Source: Arthrobacter sp. efr-133-R2A-120
GTDB taxonomy: Bacteria; Actinomycetota; Actinomycetes; Actinomycetales; Micrococcaceae
Reading direction: 5' to 3'
Length of the DNA: 64,000 nt
Assembly (NCBI RefSeq): GCF_030209835.1
Contig: NZ_JARVRF010000011.1
Span: 124,001-188,000, forward strand
Shown here: positions 60,872 to 64,000 of the stretch, piece by piece
Numbering within the stretch: the first letter of the stretch is position 1
Layout: each line of letters starts with the position of its first letter
Translations under genes and position numbers: made by a program
Notes under the pieces: generated by a model
What the model was told of the DNA's origin: nothing
The model's input: the letters and a program-made list of their open reading frames with translations, nothing else
The model's database searches: none

Positions 60872-61885
60872 ATGATCATCGACACCGACAGGCATGTCGC
60901 CGTCACCGACTATCGCGACGTGCTCGCGTACTTGGACAAGTCCTGGCAAAAGCACTTCGAGCGCAAAGAGTTCCTTGGCTCCGTGACCGAGGCGAGCAAT
61001 CACATACGCGTGTCAAGCAGGTTCGGCGACGAACCCGTCTCTGCCGCCGCACTTCCCGAGGCGGACAAGGTGCTCCTGATGCCGCACCAGGCGCTCACCG
61101 TGAACGGGTGGGCTGACGGAGTGGCCGCCACCGAATTCTTGTCCGGTTTCAACTCATTAGCCCGCGACAAATGGTCGTCAGGCAACAACGTACCGGTCAT
61201 CGTGGTTCAGCCAGGGGATCCGGGGTGGTCTGCGGCGGAAATCCGGCGCCGCGCCGCCGAGCACGTATTTGGTGCCATCGCTCTCCCTCTCGGGGCAGGC
61301 CTGCTTGGAACGAGTCACTACGACCCGATCTACGAGGCGGCTGCCGAGACGGGACTCGCCATCATCGTGCATTTCAGCGGTGTCGAGGGCCTGTACGCCG
61401 GCGCCCAGCCGCTTGGAGGCGGCGTCCATTACAGCGCACTCAGCCGTCAGGTGCTCATGTCGCAGCTCGCTGAATCCAATATCACCAGCCTTGCCTTCGA
61501 GGGCACCCTCGAGAAGTTCCCCGCGGTCCGGTTCCTCTTCTCAGGTTTCGGTTTCAGCTGGCTGCCATCGCTCCTGTGGCGGATCGACCGCGAATGGCGC
61601 ACGTTCCGATATGACGTTCCATGGGTGAAACATGCGCCCAGCAAATATGTACTCCAACAGGTGTGGCTGAACACCTGGCCCCTGAAAGAAGCAACCATCG
61701 ACGGCGACTGGGCGCGCCACTTCACGACCGACGCGCTCCGGAGCCGCATCGTGTTTGGCTCGCATAGTCCCTTCGACGGCGATGCTCCCGGGGACGTCAT
61801 CAAGCAACTGGGCCCGGACGACGGCGCCCTCATTCTCTCCAACGGTGCCGCTTTGCTTCCCCGCGTTGAAGCGGTTACGCCATGA
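60872..61885 (+). CDS. Amidohydrolase-2 paralogue lacking the catalytic aspartate
   Basis: This protein is about 337 residues long. ATG 60872 follows GGAAAG; ATG 60845 is possible. It is paralogous to the preceding protein (IIDTDRHVAVTDY; LAIIVHFSGVEGLYAG; FSGFGFSWLPSLLWRID). The conserved SSDYPH segment is replaced by IVFGSHSPFDGDAP, so the metal/catalytic Asp is His here. It may be a non-catalytic partner forming a heteromer with the first protein, or have changed chemistry. It overlaps the Rieske ferredoxin gene by four bases. Confidence 0.82.
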   Translation: MIIDTDRHVAVTDYRDVLAYLDKSWQKHFERKEFLGSVTEASNHIRVSSRFGDEPVSAAALPEADKVLLMPHQALTVNGWADGVAATEFLSGFNSLARDKWSSGNNVPVIVVQPGDPGWSAAEIRRRAAEHVFGAIALPLGAGLLGTSHYDPIYEAAAETGLAIIVHFSGVEGLYAGAQPLGGGVHYSALSRQVLMSQLAESNITSLAFEGTLEKFPAVRFLFSGFGFSWLPSLLWRIDREWRTFRYDVPWVKHAPSKYVLQQVWLNTWPLKEATIDGDWARHFTTDALRSRIVFGSHSPFDGDAPGDVIKQLGPDDGALILSNGAALLPRVEAVTP

Positions 61886-62364
61886 GCGAATCCCAGCCCA
61901 GCACACTCGCCGCCTTGCGTCGAACGGACCCGGTCGCCGGCCCCTCGACAGAGGACTTCGAGTATGTGTGCGAGTACGACGACATGGTCCTGGATGAGTT
62001 CCGGAGCGTCGAGATCGGCGGCCGCGAGGTGTGCGTGGTGCGCACCCTCGCCGGGGTCTTCGCGATCGGTTCGAAGTGCCCGCACCAGGCCGCCAACATG
62101 TGTGATGGCGCCATCAAAGGCACGATGGAGCCGTCGGAGCGCAACGAGTATCACTTCGCACAAGAAGGCGAGATCGTCACCTGCCCCTGGCATGGATACG
62201 AGTTCAGCCTGCGAACGGGTGCCAGCGTGGGCGGTGCGCTCAAAGGCCGGCTGGGCGCCTACCAGATTGAAGTCCGCGACGGCGCAGTTTATTGCAGTCC
62301 CCGCCGTGTACGCCCGGAAAGGCCCGCGCGCGCGGAGCGTCCAGCCCGAAAGGCGGGGGAGTAG
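61882..62364 (+). CDS. Rieske-type ferredoxin
   Basis: This 160-residue protein has one Rieske [2Fe-2S] domain: AIGSKCPHQAANMCDG gives the first Cys/His pair and EIVTCPWHGYEFSLRTG the second. The 38-residue spacing between pairs is longer than in most ferredoxins, with an insert (GTMEPSERNEYHFAQEGE). An Arg/Pro/Glu-rich tail (about 25 residues) ends the protein. It should carry electrons to an oxygenase, yet no Rieske oxygenase or cytochrome P450 is seen in the rest of the window. It is overlapped by its neighbours. Confidence 0.88.
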   Translation: MSESQPSTLAALRRTDPVAGPSTEDFEYVCEYDDMVLDEFRSVEIGGREVCVVRTLAGVFAIGSKCPHQAANMCDGAIKGTMEPSERNEYHFAQEGEIVTCPWHGYEFSLRTGASVGGALKGRLGAYQIEVRDGAVYCSPRRVRPERPARAERPARKAGE

Positions 62365-62367
62365 CTC

Positions 62368-63219
62368 ATGCAAGAGGGTCTGTGCACGCTGCTGTTCGTC
62401 CCTGCCGACGACGCACGCAAGGTGAACAACGCGCTCGGGAGCGGCGCCGATGCTGTCATCCTCGACCTCGAAGACGCGATCTCCCCTCAAGGGAAAGACA
62501 ACGCCCGTCGTCGTGCCCGCGGGATTCTGGACGCCCGCATCGAAGGCGGTCCGGCGATGATCGTCCGGATCAACGCCCCCGACACGGGCTGGGGAGTCTC
62601 CGACCTGGAGGTGCTCAGCGGCGCAGCCCCGGACTCCATCATGGTCCCGAAAGCGACTCCCCGCATGCTGGGCCTCCTGCCTCTGACGTGCCCGCCCGTG
62701 ATCGCGCTGGTGGAGACTGCCCAAGGGGTTGAGGAGGCCGCCGGTGTCGCCGCTGACCCTCGCGTCGTACGCCTCATGCTCGGTTCAGCCGATCTTGCGG
62801 CCGATGTCGGGAGCGAGTTGCGCGCCGACGAACTCGACCTGCTCTACCCCCGGTCGCGGGTGGCGATGGCCTCGGCTGCCGCCGGGATCGAGGGACCGAT
62901 CGACGTCGTGCATCTGGACATCACCGACGACGACGGCCTTGTTGCCGCCTCGGGGCGGTCACGCAGCCTGGGTTTCACCGCGAAAGCCTGCATCCACCCG
63001 CGGCAACTCGGCCCCGTCAAGGCCACCTTCACCCCGGGTGAGGATGACATTGTGCGCGCCCTGGCCGTCGTCGAGGCCTACGAGCAGGCCCAGATAAACG
63101 GCCACGGGGTCGCGACGGTGGGAACGAAACTTGTCGACCTGCCAGTGCTGCGCAGGGCTCAACGCACCCTGACCATCTCGGGCATCTCCGCCCGTCCACT
63201 TATTAAGGAGAACCTATGA
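62368..63219 (+). CDS. HpcH/HpaI-CitE family lyase (malyl/citramalyl-CoA lyase-like)
   Basis: This 283-residue CitE-like aldolase shows LFVPADDARKVNNALGSGADAVILDLEDAI, RARGILDARIEG, ALVETAQGVEEAAG, VRLMLGSADLAADVG and TAKACIHPRQLGPVKATF. The Arg, Glu and Asp metal ligands of the family are in place. These enzymes cleave malyl-, citramalyl- or methylmalyl-CoA into acetyl- or propionyl-CoA plus an oxo acid. With the MaoC hydratase and CoA-transferase that follow, it completes a mesaconate/itaconate-like C5 (or C4) CoA route. It starts three bases after the ferredoxin stop. Confidence 0.9.
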   Translation: MQEGLCTLLFVPADDARKVNNALGSGADAVILDLEDAISPQGKDNARRRARGILDARIEGGPAMIVRINAPDTGWGVSDLEVLSGAAPDSIMVPKATPRMLGLLPLTCPPVIALVETAQGVEEAAGVAADPRVVRLMLGSADLAADVGSELRADELDLLYPRSRVAMASAAAGIEGPIDVVHLDITDDDGLVAASGRSRSLGFTAKACIHPRQLGPVKATFTPGEDDIVRALAVVEAYEQAQINGHGVATVGTKLVDLPVLRRAQRTLTISGISARPLIKENL

Positions 63220-63746
63220 GCACCGATACCGTCATGGCACCCAAACAGTGGCGCGGCCGCTTCTTCGAAGACATGGAGGTGGGAGACGTCTACCGGAGCC
63301 GTCTGGGGCGCACCATCGAGCAAACAGACAACACGTGGTTCACCCTGCTCACCATGAACACCAACCAGGTGCATTTCAACAGTGAGTTCGCCGCGAAGAC
63401 GGAGTTCAAGGCCCCGCTCGTCAACTCGTGCCTGACCCTGTCGATCGTGGTGGGGCTCTCCGTGTCAGACACGAGCGAGAACGCCATGGCGAACCTCGCC
63501 TGGGACAAGATCTCCATGCCCAACCCTGTCTTCGCCGGTGACACCCTGTGGGCCGAAAGCGAAGTGACCTCCAAACGCGAATCGAAGTCGCGCCCGAATC
63601 AGGGCATCATCGGGATCCGCACCCGGGGCATCAACCAGCACGGCCAGACCGTCGTCGAATACCAGCGCACGTTCATGATGTATCGCAAACATGCCCCCCA
63701 GGCGGTCGAACAGTTTCCCGAACCGACCTCGGAATGGAACGTCTAG
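63216..63746 (+). CDS. MaoC-family dehydratase (mesaconyl-CoA hydratase-like)
   Basis: This 176-residue hotdog-fold hydratase has the pattern FEDMEVGDVYRSRLGRTIEQTDNTWFTLLTMNTNQVHFNSEFA, a variant of the (R)-hydratase motif with Asp and His in place, and CLTLSIVVGLSV. Mesaconyl-CoA and methylfumaryl-CoA hydratases are of this type. Its start overlaps the CitE-like gene (ATGA). It would hydrate an unsaturated dicarboxylyl-CoA to the malyl-type CoA cleaved by its neighbour. Confidence 0.88.
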   Translation: MSTDTVMAPKQWRGRFFEDMEVGDVYRSRLGRTIEQTDNTWFTLLTMNTNQVHFNSEFAAKTEFKAPLVNSCLTLSIVVGLSVSDTSENAMANLAWDKISMPNPVFAGDTLWAESEVTSKRESKSRPNQGIIGIRTRGINQHGQTVVEYQRTFMMYRKHAPQAVEQFPEPTSEWNV

Positions 63747-63808
63747 CCACAACACCAAGGCCGGCGCACCGACGCGTCGGCCACAAGCAACAAGGAGCAG
63801 CATTCACC

Positions 63809-64000
63809 ATGTATCACATTGATAAGCGAGCGCTCAGCGGCCTGAAAGTCGTAGAGTTCGCCCACGTCATCGCCGGCCCCCTCGCCGGAACACTTCTCGC
63901 CGACCTGGGCGCGGACATCGTGCACGTCGAGGATCCGGGGCGCGGGGACCCGCAGCGCAACGCCGGACCAGCCAAAGACGGAGTGCATTTGTGGTGGAAG
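63809..64000 (+). CDS. Class III (CaiB/BaiF) CoA-transferase, 5' part
   Basis: The first 64 residues of a family III CoA-transferase are present; the window ends inside the gene. ATG 63809 has AAGGAG upstream. LSGLKVVEFAHVIAGPLAGTLLADLGADIVHVEDPGRGDPQR is the classical N-terminus of formyl-CoA/itaconate/mesaconate CoA-transferases. The catalytic Asp lies beyond the window end. It probably activates the free acid for the hydratase and lyase encoded upstream. Confidence 0.88.
   Translation, partial: MYHIDKRALSGLKVVEFAHVIAGPLAGTLLADLGADIVHVEDPGRGDPQRNAGPAKDGVHLWWK

Overview
The window looks like chromosome or a large replicon of a high-GC soil actinobacterium of the Arthrobacter/Paenarthrobacter group. 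That placement is inferred from the strong G/C third-position bias, Arthrobacter-like protein styles, and dense catabolic operons divided by decayed mobile DNA. No rRNA, complete tRNA or CRISPR array was seen. Function calls rest on motif reading, not on database searches.

Left part (1-11.5 kb): an indole-3-acetic acid degradation (iac) cluster. On the minus strand it reads iacA-iacB-iacI-iacC-iacD-iacE-iacF, then iacG-iacH, with a partial muconate-cycloisomerase-like gene beyond. A FixJ-type response regulator sits between iacF and iacG, and a PAS histidine kinase is divergent from iacA. No MarR-type iacR gene is present. Next (11.5-25.6 kb) is a glycoside or sugar cluster. It holds a peptide/glycoside-type ABC transporter with a fused permease-ATPase, two Gfo/Idh/MocA dehydrogenases, two paralogous TIM-barrel isomerase-like proteins around a DUF5060/DUF4038-like glycosidase, a divergent ROK repressor and an amidohydrolase. 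An 18-bp motif recurs upstream of three of its units.

Middle (25.7-46.6 kb): a mosaic. It contains gene remnants (alpha/beta hydrolase, thioesterase, AAA ATPase, CPBP protease, Doc toxin, integrase), a ribbon-helix-helix/AbiEii-like toxin-antitoxin pair, and an IS110-family element. The IS110 element has split one copy of a composite repeat made of a palindrome, a tRNA-3'-end-like segment and a hairpin. Functional blocks inside this region are a RuBisCO-like protein/DUF1537 kinase/alcohol dehydrogenase/KdgT sugar-acid operon with a divergent GntR regulator, a TetR-alpha/beta hydrolase-quinone oxidoreductase group, and a SARP-type regulator divergent from a 1-Cys peroxiredoxin.

Right part (46.6-64 kb): first a set that looks built for a nitrogen-containing, possibly cyclic, substrate. 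It has a cupin, a creatininase-like hydrolase, an FAD oxidase, a NitT/TauT-type ABC transporter, a cytosine-deaminase-like amidohydrolase, an XRE-cupin regulator, a ferredoxin-type reductase and a second aminohydrolase. Transposase and integrase remnants follow at 58.0-59.6 kb. The last operon encodes two amidohydrolase-2 paralogues, a Rieske ferredoxin, a CitE-like lyase, a MaoC-like hydratase and a truncated class III CoA-transferase. It suggests ring or side-chain cleavage feeding a C4/C5-dicarboxylyl-CoA route.
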